This document shows, piece by piece, positions 7,409 to 15,618 of a stretch of DNA of 64,000 nt. Each line of letters starts with the position of its first letter. The stretch's first letter is position 1. The position numbers and the translations under genes were made by a program. Source of the DNA: CAYXLW01 sp964466055 (GTDB lineage Bacteria; Patescibacteriota; Gracilibacteria; GCA-2401425); the NCBI GenBank assembly GCA_964466055.1, contig CAYXLW010000005.1:29264-93263 (forward strand), written 5' to 3'. The notes beneath the pieces were generated by a model. It ran no database searches and was not told where the DNA came from. It saw only the letters and a list, made by a program, of their open reading frames with translations.

Positions 7409-10400
7409 TTAAATATATTTCTTAAAATTTTCCGCCTGCTCAAAGATTTCTTTGAATATTTCATCCTTTGGAACTGGCGGATATCCGTGCTGATCCAAGG
7501 TTAAAATCAAATCCACCTTGAGTTCGGCTTTGATATCAGCTTTTTGCGACCAATCTGTATATCGTGCTTTGTCGTCTACAATGGCTTTGATAGATTGAGA
7601 GAGTGCAATAAGTTTCTCTTCAGGGTATTCAAATTTATACTTCTCAGCGACAGCTTTCAGAATGTCGTAAAAGGCTTTTTCTTCAAAATCAATTCCCATG
7701 CTTGCAAATGAATTTCGCTCTGTTTGAAGCTCCCTGAAGAGATTGGCAAACTGTTCGGCTACATCATCCAAAACATGACTCTGGTAAACATCAAAATCTT
7801 TCCTTTCATTGTAAGCCTCAATGAGCTTTTTGAGCTTCTTAGAAAAATCTACCCCTTTGATGCGATTTGTCTTTTTGAATTCATCAATCGCTTTTGCCAA
7901 TAATTTCTGTAGAAGTTTGATCTTCGTATTTGGAAGTTTAATCTTGTCGATTTTTTCCAAATACTCATCGCTAAAAATATCGGCATTATTCTCGGGAGAA
8001 TTTTTGTCTAACTTAAAAATTTCCTCGATCCCTTCACTAATTAAAGCTTCTTCGATCATTTTTTTCACCATGTCGTTCATCTGAGCCGTATCGGGAGCAT
8101 CACCCTTGGTGAGTTTGTGAATGATTGCTTTTACCGCAAAATAGAAATGGATAAAATCTCGTTCTTTGGCATGAATATCCTCGCTTGAACAGCATAAATC
8201 ATAAGCCGAACGAAGTTTTTTTACTATCGCCATAAATCGCTTTTCTATCTCTTCTGTTGCCTGCATATATTCAGCGGCTCGATTGAGACAGTCGAGTTTT
8301 TTCAACGGAGTTCCTGTGAAATATGCGGAGGTATCAAACTTGTGAAACAACTTTGCAAGAAGATCCAGCTGATCTTTGACCATTACCACGGCTTTATCGG
8401 CATCCGCAAAATCATCTCCATGAACTTTGCTATATTTTGCCAAGGCAATATTCATGTTGCTTTTAATCCCAATGTAATCCACTACTAACCCGACTTCTTT
8501 CCCTTCATACACTCTATTCACTCGGGAAATGGTCTGGATAAGAGAGTGCTGTTGCACAGGCTTATCAATATAAATGGCTTCCAAAAATGGCACATCAAAG
8601 CCAGTGAGCCACATATCAACAACAATCGCAATTTTGAAGTTTGATTTAGCATTTTTAAACTGTCTATCCAGTTCCTTTCGATCATCTTTTGTGCCAAGCA
8701 TGTTATACAATGCTTTTGGGTCATCTTTATGTCGTGTCATTACCATTTTGATCTTCTCTATTGGCTTTATTTCTTTTTTCTCTTCTGGGGCAAGATTTGC
8801 CCCATCTTCACATGCTTTTACTTCTGCCCACTCAGGACGAAGGGCAATAACTTCTTTGTAGAAATTATACGCAATGGGGCGACTGGAAGACACAAATATC
8901 ACTTTTCCTTTTACGCTGGCACCTTCTTCAATCCGTTTTTCATAGTGTCCCACAAAATCTTCTGCCAATAATTTCAATCGCTTTGGATCACCTAATATGA
9001 CTTCCATTTGTGTCACGGCTTTTTTACTTTCTTCTATTTGGTATTCATTGGTGCCTTCCTCGGAGCATTGATTATAATATTCCTCAATCTCTTTGAGTTT
9101 CTGATCATTGAGTAAAACTTTCGCTGCCCGTCCTTCATACACAATTCTTACGGTGATTCCATCCTCGACGGATTCTTTCATGGTGTAGGCATCTGCCACT
9201 TCTCCAAAAACCTCCAAAGTTCCGTCAATCGGTGTTCCTGTCACCCCAACATAGGTCGCATTTGGCAAAGAATCATGCAGATATTTTGCAAACCCATATT
9301 TCACCTCCACTCCTTTACTGGTGATTTTTACTTTCTGATCAAGATTGATTTGTGAACGGTGTGCTTCGTCAGAAATACAAATCACATTCGTGCGATCTGT
9401 GAGCATTTCTGTGCTTTCTGTAAATTTCTGGATGGTGGTGAGGTAAACGCCTCCACTTTTGATTCCTTGTAATTTCGCTTTTAAATCGTCACGGTTTTCA
9501 ACACTTGCCACATTTTCATCGCCAATAAAACTCTTGGCATTTGTAAACTGAGCAGAGAGCTGATCATCCAAATCGGTTCTGTCAGTGATGAGCAAAATAG
9601 TTGGAGCAGAAAGAGTTTTGCTCTTCATAAGCAAACGAGTCAGGTAGAGCATTGTAAAGCTCTTGCCTGAGCCAGTTGCTCCAAAATAGGTTCCTCCTTT
9701 TCCGCTTCCCGCTGGTCGCATATTGGCTTTAATGTTTTCAAAGAGTTTTGTTGCTGCATAATACTGCGGATAACGACAGACGATTTTGGTGTCATCTTTG
9801 GCAGTGTCTGGGAAATAAATAAAATGATGAATCACATCAAGAAGTCTCGATTTGTTAAAAAGCCCTTTGATCATGGTGTGCAATGAACTGATGCCATCAC
9901 TCGGCTCATCGGTGTTCTCTATTTTTCGCCATGCATAAAAGAAATCATACGGCGCAAAAAGTGACCCCATTTTGTTGTTTACTCCGTCACTGATTACACA
10001 AAAGGCATTATATTTAAAAAGCTCGGGAATATCTCTGGCATAGCGGATAGTCAGCTGAGTGTAGGCATCTTTGATGGTGGTATTTTCTTTGATGGCAGTT
10101 TTAAACTCCAAAACGACCAAAGGCAAGCCGTTGATATACACAATCCCATCAGGAATGCGTTTTTCATAGCCTTGTATTTCCAACTGGTTTACGATTTTAA
10201 AGATGTTGTTTTCTGGTGTTTGGCAGTCAAGGAGCTGGATAAAAATATCTTTTTGTGTTCGGTCTTCCCGTTTCAGCACAAATCCATCGGCAATGAGCTT
10301 GATAATGGCTTTATTGCTTCCGTAGAGGTCAGAACTTGGGAAGAGCTCCAATTTTCGGATGATGGATTCTATTTCGTTGCTGGTAATATTCTCTACTGCG

Positions 10401-10549
10401 TATTGACTGGCAAGAAAGGCTCGCAAGTCATCACGGAGCAAAACATCGCTTATTTCTTTGTGAATGGTTTCACCGTGGCAGTGCGGTATTCCCACTTCGC
10501 CAAAAAGTTCAATAACTGCTCGTTCGAGTGTGTTTTCGGTAAATTTCAT
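7409..10549 (-). CDS. hsdR: Type I restriction enzyme R subunit
   Basis: 1046 residues, full length. The N-terminal PD-(D/E)XK nuclease has D134 in PDGIVYIN, E148-x-K150 in VLEFK and a QLTIRY motif at 165-170. The SF2 translocase follows: Walker A GATGSGKS at 290-297, DEAH at 394-397, VTGTPIDG, and the late motif QTISRVNRVYEGK. The C-terminus is the helical region that docks on the HsdM/HsdS methylase. It cuts DNA far from the recognition site after ATP-driven translocation. It is separated from hsdM-hsdS by about 4 kb of inserted genes but keeps their strand. ATG start at 10549, with TAA stop at 7409. Confidence 0.97.
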   Translation of the reverse strand: MKFTENTLERAVIELFGEVGIPHCHGETIHKEISDVLLRDDLRAFLASQYAVENITSNEIESIIRKLELFPSSDLYGSNKAIIKLIADGFVLKREDRTQKDIFIQLLDCQTPENNIFKIVNQLEIQGYEKRIPDGIVYINGLPLVVLEFKTAIKENTTIKDAYTQLTIRYARDIPELFKYNAFCVISDGVNNKMGSLFAPYDFFYAWRKIENTDEPSDGISSLHTMIKGLFNKSRLLDVIHHFIYFPDTAKDDTKIVCRYPQYYAATKLFENIKANMRPAGSGKGGTYFGATGSGKSFTMLYLTRLLMKSKTLSAPTILLITDRTDLDDQLSAQFTNAKSFIGDENVASVENRDDLKAKLQGIKSGGVYLTTIQKFTESTEMLTDRTNVICISDEAHRSQINLDQKVKITSKGVEVKYGFAKYLHDSLPNATYVGVTGTPIDGTLEVFGEVADAYTMKESVEDGITVRIVYEGRAAKVLLNDQKLKEIEEYYNQCSEEGTNEYQIEESKKAVTQMEVILGDPKRLKLLAEDFVGHYEKRIEEGASVKGKVIFVSSSRPIAYNFYKEVIALRPEWAEVKACEDGANLAPEEKKEIKPIEKIKMVMTRHKDDPKALYNMLGTKDDRKELDRQFKNAKSNFKIAIVVDMWLTGFDVPFLEAIYIDKPVQQHSLIQTISRVNRVYEGKEVGLVVDYIGIKSNMNIALAKYSKVHGDDFADADKAVVMVKDQLDLLAKLFHKFDTSAYFTGTPLKKLDCLNRAAEYMQATEEIEKRFMAIVKKLRSAYDLCCSSEDIHAKERDFIHFYFAVKAIIHKLTKGDAPDTAQMNDMVKKMIEEALISEGIEEIFKLDKNSPENNADIFSDEYLEKIDKIKLPNTKIKLLQKLLAKAIDEFKKTNRIKGVDFSKKLKKLIEAYNERKDFDVYQSHVLDDVAEQFANLFRELQTERNSFASMGIDFEEKAFYDILKAVAEKYKFEYPEEKLIALSQSIKAIVDDKARYTDWSQKADIKAELKVDLILTLDQHGYPPVPKDEIFKEIFEQAENFKKYI

Positions 10550-10603
10550 GAGTTATTTTGATTAAGATTGTTATCGAGATTATAAAAATTTATGGACTTG
10601 GTA

Positions 10604-10628
10604 GAAAAATCGGAAATTCCGATTTTTC
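10604..10628. repeat. 12-bp hairpin upstream of hsdR
   Basis: GAAAAATCGGAA, one central base, then TTCCGATTTTTC. On the plus strand it ends in a short T-run. On the minus strand it lies in the leader of hsdR, so it could attenuate hsdR transcription. Confidence 0.45.
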
Positions 10629-10629
10629 T

Positions 10630-10698
10630 CTATAGATATATTTTAATTTTGCCATCGTCGGATTGGCAGATGATGATTTGAGATTGTGAGGTTGGCAT
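10630..10698 (-). pseudogene. rhuM-like remnant 1 (N-terminal 22 codons)
   Basis: An ATG at 10698 opens a frame reading MPTSQSQIIICQSDDGKIKI and ends at a TAG (10630-10632). This is the standard opening of RhuM-family proteins (QSQIIIYQSDDGKxKI), which are common passengers between hsdS and hsdR in type I loci. The rest of the gene is gone. Confidence 0.6.
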
Positions 10699-10744
10699 GT
10701 TCTTTCAGTTAATGGAATGCGTCTGATTTTTTCTTTTTGAACTT

Positions 10745-10818
10745 CTAAGGGATTCTTAGCAGTTGCTTTTTAATTTCTTTTTTTGGGGCAGTGTAGAGGA
10801 GGAAGTTTTGGGCGGTTG
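10745..10818 (-). pseudogene. rhuM-like remnant 2
   Basis: Minus-strand frame AQNFLLYTAPKKEIKKQLL, ending in a stop at 10745. It matches the NFLLYTxxxGxIKVEV opening of a second RhuM-type subgroup. Its core DNA (10791-10812) is identical to 12384-12405 on the far side of the CBASS-like pair. Confidence 0.55.
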
Positions 10819-10847
10819 ATGGAGTGTGTTTTTAATCATAGGATTGA

Positions 10848-11402
10848 TTAAATATGTAATTCCTTTGGCAAAAAAGAGTTTATTTCTCTATCTGACCAAG
10901 TAAATTCTTCATCTGTATTAGTTTTCCCAAATAAAGATAATTGCGTACTTGTATAATCTTCATCGCTTGTTTGTGGTGATAACTCGCTAATAATTTGATA
11001 TTGATCAAGTAATAAATCTCTTTTAGAAACAATTTTATTATCTTCTAAATTATTCATTATATCTGCTATAAAATTTTTATATTTATCTCTCAATGATAAA
11101 AACTTCAAAGCTATTCTTTTGTGTTCTCTTGCTTTTTCTTCGAAAGAAAACTCTTTCTGAATAAAAGTAAACAGTATTTCAAAAACTGTTATAGAAATGG
11201 AAATTCCACCAAAAATAAAGTTTTCGGAAAATTTTAGCTGTAACACTAAAAAAATAATCACTAAAGATAAAATCCCCATATTCCCCCACTTTATTTTTGA
11301 ATTGATTTTTTCAATTCGATCACAAGCTTTTTCATGAATTTTGTGATTGAAGACACATTGTGCAAATTGTTGCCGAACAATTGATAAATTATTTGTATCC
11401 AT
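10848..11402 (-). CDS. SLATT-domain two-helix membrane effector (CBASS-like)
   Basis: 184 residues. A helical N-terminus, then two adjacent membrane helices (about 41-58, GILSLVIIFLVLQL, and 63-82, FIFGGISISITVFEILF), then a long soluble helical tail with EEKAREHKRIALKFLSLRDKY. This two-TM plus coiled-helix layout is that of SLATT effectors, described as pore formers opened by a cyclic nucleotide in SMODS/CD-NTase systems. It starts 8 bases after the CD-NTase stop, so the two are co-transcribed. The effect expected from the family is membrane disruption in infected cells. Confidence 0.75.
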   Translation of the reverse strand: MDTNNLSIVRQQFAQCVFNHKIHEKACDRIEKINSKIKWGNMGILSLVIIFLVLQLKFSENFIFGGISISITVFEILFTFIQKEFSFEEKAREHKRIALKFLSLRDKYKNFIADIMNNLEDNKIVSKRDLLLDQYQIISELSPQTSDEDYTSTQLSLFGKTNTDEEFTWSDREINSFLPKELHI

Positions 11403-11410
11403 AATGAATT

Positions 11411-12292
11411 TTAAGAATTAAATTTTGAACCAAAAATTTCTTTCCACTTTAGATTAGCTGAATAAGGCATTTGTTGCTGCTCATATTCAATCGCTTCAAG
11501 CGAAATATTATAGCATTGCAAAGCTTTATATTCGAACTTTCCTTTTCTACAAATATACTGATTACTGCCCACAGCCAGCCAATAATCTTGATCTGCTTTT
11601 TGATTTTTTAAATATTCAAAAAAATCACGAACCATCCAATGATGGTAAGCATAAGCCTTATCTCGATAACTCCAATTTTTTAAGAAATTATAGGACAATG
11701 TATCTATTAGTAATCCGCCCATCGGAACACTCCACTCATCTTTCCAAGCTCTCGCCATTCGGCATAATTCTTTTAAGTTATAATTCCACGCTTTATTTTT
11801 TTCTCGAATTTCTTCTATTTCAGGTTTTGGATTAGTTGTTTTCCAAGATCCGCCATTATTAGAGTCTGGATATGTATAGCTATTATCTTTATTTATAAAA
11901 CAAGGAACAATTTCAAAACAAATTCCATCATCCCAATTTACTCCTATTACTTGACCATCTCCTTTTATGTGTGGTGATTTTGGATAAATTTCTTTTATAT
12001 AATCTTTTACTTCTTGTAACAGTGCAGATTGACCATTCCCTGAATAAGAATTATATTTTTCATATATCGAATAAGGAAATTGAAAAAGTATATCAACATC
12101 ACTTACATGAATATCTGTATCTCTTCCATATGACCCAACATATAAACTATGGCTCGTTTCTGAATCAGTGCCCCAAAATTCTCTATTAAGTTTTTTTGTT
12201 ATTCGCTTATAACGATCTGAAATTTTAGAAACATTATCAGATGAAATTCTGATATTTTGATTAAACGCTTTAAATTTTTCTGATACAGTCAT
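11411..12292 (-). CDS. CD-NTase (SMODS nucleotidyltransferase), CBASS-like
   Basis: 293 residues with the nucleotidyltransferase signature G53-S54 (VGSYGRDTDIHVSDVDIL) and the metal-binding pair D65/D67. The third acidic position is probably E127 in CFEIVPCF. The segment SNNGGSWKTTNPKPEIEEI is typical of the SMODS clade that makes cyclic di- or trinucleotides after phage sensing. Product identity cannot be read from sequence. It forms a two-gene unit with the SLATT effector; no Cap2/Cap3-type ubiquitin-like genes are nearby, so this would be the minimal (type I) CBASS layout. Confidence 0.85.
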   Translation of the reverse strand: MTVSEKFKAFNQNIRISSDNVSKISDRYKRITKKLNREFWGTDSETSHSLYVGSYGRDTDIHVSDVDILFQFPYSIYEKYNSYSGNGQSALLQEVKDYIKEIYPKSPHIKGDGQVIGVNWDDGICFEIVPCFINKDNSYTYPDSNNGGSWKTTNPKPEIEEIREKNKAWNYNLKELCRMARAWKDEWSVPMGGLLIDTLSYNFLKNWSYRDKAYAYHHWMVRDFFEYLKNQKADQDYWLAVGSNQYICRKGKFEYKALQCYNISLEAIEYEQQQMPYSANLKWKEIFGSKFNS

Positions 12293-12301
12293 ATTTTTAC
12301 A

Positions 12302-12412
12302 TTAAACAGTAATGGCTTTTTGCTAAAGCCAAATGGCTTCGTTCCATAATAGAACACTGACTTTTATTTCTCTTTTTTGGGTGGTGTAGAGGAGGAAGTT
12401 TTGGGGGGTATG
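12302..12412 (-). pseudogene. rhuM-like remnant 3
   Basis: Minus-strand frame QNFLLYTTQKREIKV, then SVLLWNEAIWL, a TAG at 12323-12325, and QKAIT before a TAA at 12302. This corresponds to the RhuM N-terminus (IKVEVxxxxExxWLTQK). Together with remnant 2 it brackets the CD-NTase/SLATT pair as an imperfect direct repeat. Confidence 0.6.
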
Positions 12413-12441
12413 GGAAAAGAGATACTCATAAGAAATATAAA

Positions 12442-14442
12442 TTATTCTATTCCTAATTTATTAAAAAATATTTTATTTCTCATTTCAGCATCTTTCAGCA
12501 TTTTATCCCAACTAATTACTTCTAAATAAAGATTTATATTTTCTTGATAAAAAAAGTATCCTTCTCCGTCAGGCATAACTTTAAAACCCTTTGTTTTAAA
12601 GAGCCAATCTTGAACTTTTTTATTTAAAGTACAAACTACAAAGCCATAAAAAGGAGTATTTGCTCCAATTGAAATTTCTCGACCTTTTGGAGTTTTATGC
12701 TTTCCTTCTTTGATGCTATTCACATATCGAATAATTTGACCAACAGGGTCTTCTGTCGCTGATTGATCAGCAAAGTTATCAATCGAAGGCTTTTTAAATT
12801 CAAAAATAGTAATTGGATTACTTGCTTCATTTTCTCCCCTAAAAACAATTTGATTATTATAAATTAAAAGATCTGTTCTTTCGCTTTTTCCTCCATTTAG
12901 AGGCTTATTTGATGAAATATATTCTGTAAAATTCAACTTTTCGTCAATAATCCATAAATTGTGATTTATATAATCCGTGGATTCTGAATCTGAACGAGTT
13001 GGGAAAATAATACTATGGATTGCGTTTTCAGATGTATATTTCCCTTCTGCTGACATTTCTAAACTTTTTTTAAAAATTCCAACTATTATTTTTCTGAGGG
13101 CTACATAATGAGCTAAGTCACTCATTTCGGCTTTAGATATTTTTTTTACTAACTCTTGTGCTGACTCATCAATATCTTGTGGGTTTTCGATAATTTTTCT
13201 CGTCGCTGCTTTTACTTCGAGCAATTGTTGAAATTTTGCTTTATGTAAAAATAATTCAATATCTTCATTGCTTAAATTATATGGTATTTGATCCATGTCT
13301 AATTCATCAATATAGGGCTTATGCCAAGTAGCTTCTTTTACATAATTTTTTATTTTTTCTATTTTTTTATTTTTTCTTATCTTTACTTCATCTTGAAAAA
13401 TTTCTTTTGTAATTTTTGCTGTTTCATTTTCGATATCATTTTTAGAAAATGGGTATAGTGCATCTCTTTGTTTTTCTGGAAAATTGAAAGCCCCTCGTTC
13501 AAGAGAAACATTTTTATCTAAATAATCTCCGAGTACATAAGCCTTTATAATATAATCTTTTTTAGTTTTTTCGCCATTTCTCCCTTCAAACTCTTCAAAA
13601 AAATCACTGTCAAATTCTGGAACATATTTATGAAGTAGATTTTCAGTTACTTCTCGATTATGAGCAGTAAGAGTGATTTTACTTCTTTGATTATTAGGGT
13701 AAAATACTTTAAATATTTTTACCTGAAAATTTTGATTTTCTTCTTCTCCATTTTCTAATGTAAAACTTTCACTTTTAATTTCTTGAATCTCTGCATGTTT
13801 TTCATTTGATAAATAATCATTTAAAATAATTGCCTTTTTCCCCTCTTCTATAACACTAATTTGAGGGCAGTTATATTTATCATTAATAAAATAAATAAGT
13901 AACTTTTCTAATAATTTTCTTGCAAGAGTTTCTGCTTTTTTATCTAATTTACTTTCTTTCAATCCTGCTAAATACACAGTAGTTTTAATGTCTTTTTTAC
14001 TAGATTCTGCAAGTGTTTCATTTTCAATGATTTCATAATTTCGTCCGCAAGAAAAAGTACGAAAATTATATTTACCAGATTCCTCAAATAAACTTTCAAT
14101 TTTTACGGTTTTAAAATATTTTAAAAACATAAATCTTCCAAAACCTTTTCCACCTTCACTCACCTTTAATTTACTATAAAGAGTATCAAAAGAATTTCTA
14201 TTTGTTTCATTAAATCCTATTCCGTTGTCAGAAATTTCTATATCAGTTATATCTCCTAATGCATCCTCTTCAAAAAGTTTATCAGGATTATTTCTTGATA
14301 TTTTTATAGTAATTTTTCCGTCAGTTCTTTTTGATTTATCAATTGCCTGTATTGAGTTTACAATAGCTTCAATAAGAGGAGTATAAACACTAGTCCTTTC
14401 TTTTGCATTTTCTATAACGCCTTCGATGATAAATTTACTCAT
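12442..14442 (-). CDS. GHKL (Hsp90-like) ATPase fused to a PD-(D/E)XK nuclease-like domain
   Basis: 666 residues. The N-terminal GHKL ATPase has E25/N29 in LIEAIVNSIQA, the D72 box SDNGIGFNET, and the lid GGKGFGRFMFLKYF at 97-110. A helical middle domain follows. The last third carries a restriction-nuclease pattern: TDLLIYNN, then ITIFEFKKP, then GQIIRYV (acidic, ExK and QxxxY motifs). The start is ATG at 14442, 24 bases after hsdS, so it shares the hsdM-hsdS transcript. The architecture (conformational ATPase plus nuclease) suggests an effector or accessory of the restriction system. I do not recognise a named defence family. Confidence 0.7.
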   Translation of the reverse strand: MSKFIIEGVIENAKERTSVYTPLIEAIVNSIQAIDKSKRTDGKITIKISRNNPDKLFEEDALGDITDIEISDNGIGFNETNRNSFDTLYSKLKVSEGGKGFGRFMFLKYFKTVKIESLFEESGKYNFRTFSCGRNYEIIENETLAESSKKDIKTTVYLAGLKESKLDKKAETLARKLLEKLLIYFINDKYNCPQISVIEEGKKAIILNDYLSNEKHAEIQEIKSESFTLENGEEENQNFQVKIFKVFYPNNQRSKITLTAHNREVTENLLHKYVPEFDSDFFEEFEGRNGEKTKKDYIIKAYVLGDYLDKNVSLERGAFNFPEKQRDALYPFSKNDIENETAKITKEIFQDEVKIRKNKKIEKIKNYVKEATWHKPYIDELDMDQIPYNLSNEDIELFLHKAKFQQLLEVKAATRKIIENPQDIDESAQELVKKISKAEMSDLAHYVALRKIIVGIFKKSLEMSAEGKYTSENAIHSIIFPTRSDSESTDYINHNLWIIDEKLNFTEYISSNKPLNGGKSERTDLLIYNNQIVFRGENEASNPITIFEFKKPSIDNFADQSATEDPVGQIIRYVNSIKEGKHKTPKGREISIGANTPFYGFVVCTLNKKVQDWLFKTKGFKVMPDGEGYFFYQENINLYLEVISWDKMLKDAEMRNKIFFNKLGIE

Positions 14443-14466
14443 AGTAAAAAAGTTAAATCTTACATT

Positions 14467-15618
14467 TTAGTTAAAAGTTGCAAGTTTGGAAAGAGGTAAA
14501 TTATCCACGACTCCTTTCATTAAAATTGGACACAAAGGCGTGATCATCTTTTTTAAACCTTCATTTATGCGCTTTCTTGATTCTAAAGCATGATGAATGG
14601 CGACAATTGATTTTTGTACTTCAATATCTGGAACAGGTATTTTTATTTCTGAAAATCTTTCCCACTCTAGGCTCGATCGCACACTACCATCACTAATAAA
14701 CCAACCGAATCTATCTGATTCTGGTCTTTGAAACCACATCATAAGATATTCAGGAAAAATTAAATTTTCATCTATTACTTCAAAAGCCAAATACGCAGGA
14801 GAAATTATAGCGGGATCCCTTTCCGTAAAAAGTGCAACACGGACGGTTTCATCTCTTCCTACTTGCATAGCACTGTAAGCAAATTGTCCAGATTTAATTA
14901 CTTTATATTTTGTAAGGTCTGACTGAGAAGTATTTGCAACAGATTTAATAAATTGTTTTTTAATATTTATACCTAACACATTTTTTATACCTAATCCTTC
15001 ATTGCGAACATCAACTAACCTTACCAAATTACCGATCCTGTCATTGGTTGATTTGTGTCTTATAAATTCTACCGCATGATTAGAAACCAACTGCAAATCA
15101 CTCAAACTATTTGCAAAACCGCTTTGATTTGTTAAAAGCCCGTTATAAGCCGCAACAACACTTTTTTGCACCTCAATGTCATCGGGGATCGGTATTTTAA
15201 TTTCACAAAACCTTTCCCATTCCAAACTTGATCGCACACTACCATCACTAATAAACCAGCCAAATCTATCTGATTCGGGTCTTTGAAACCACATCATTAA
15301 ATATTCTGGCAAAACTATATTCAAATCCACAACTTCAAACACTAAATATGCGGGTGAAATAATTGCTGGCTTATCACCCGTAAACAAAACAACTCGCACA
15401 GTTTCATCTCTTCCAACCTGCATGGCACTGTAAGCAAATTGCCCCTTCTTAATAATTTTATATTTTGAAAGATCAGTTTCAGAAGTATTTGCTACTGAAG
15501 GCATAAATCTTTTTGAAATATTGATTCCCAAAAGATTACTTACTTCTAAGTTTTTGTTTCGCTCGTCTACAAGCCGAATATAGTCACCTAGTTTTTTATA
15601 ATTCGATTTCATAACCAA
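14467..15618 (-). CDS. hsdS: Type I restriction specificity subunit with near-duplicate TRDs
   Basis: 383 residues made of two target-recognition domains and helical spacers. The halves (about 8-165 and 190-345) are nearly the same protein: both contain KxIKxGQFAYSAMQVGRDETV and then PEYLMMWFQRPESDRFGWF. Normally the two TRDs differ and read two unlike half-sites; here a palindromic, two-fold symmetric recognition site is predicted. It overlaps the end of hsdM by 23 bases, which fits coupled translation of the methylase subunits. An alternative start two codons later (MKSNYKK) is equally good. Confidence 0.93.
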   Translation of the reverse strand: MVMKSNYKKLGDYIRLVDERNKNLEVSNLLGINISKRFMPSVANTSETDLSKYKIIKKGQFAYSAMQVGRDETVRVVLFTGDKPAIISPAYLVFEVVDLNIVLPEYLMMWFQRPESDRFGWFISDGSVRSSLEWERFCEIKIPIPDDIEVQKSVVAAYNGLLTNQSGFANSLSDLQLVSNHAVEFIRHKSTNDRIGNLVRLVDVRNEGLGIKNVLGINIKKQFIKSVANTSQSDLTKYKVIKSGQFAYSAMQVGRDETVRVALFTERDPAIISPAYLAFEVIDENLIFPEYLMMWFQRPESDRFGWFISDGSVRSSLEWERFSEIKIPVPDIEVQKSIVAIHHALESRKRINEGLKKMITPLCPILMKGVVDNLPLSKLATFN

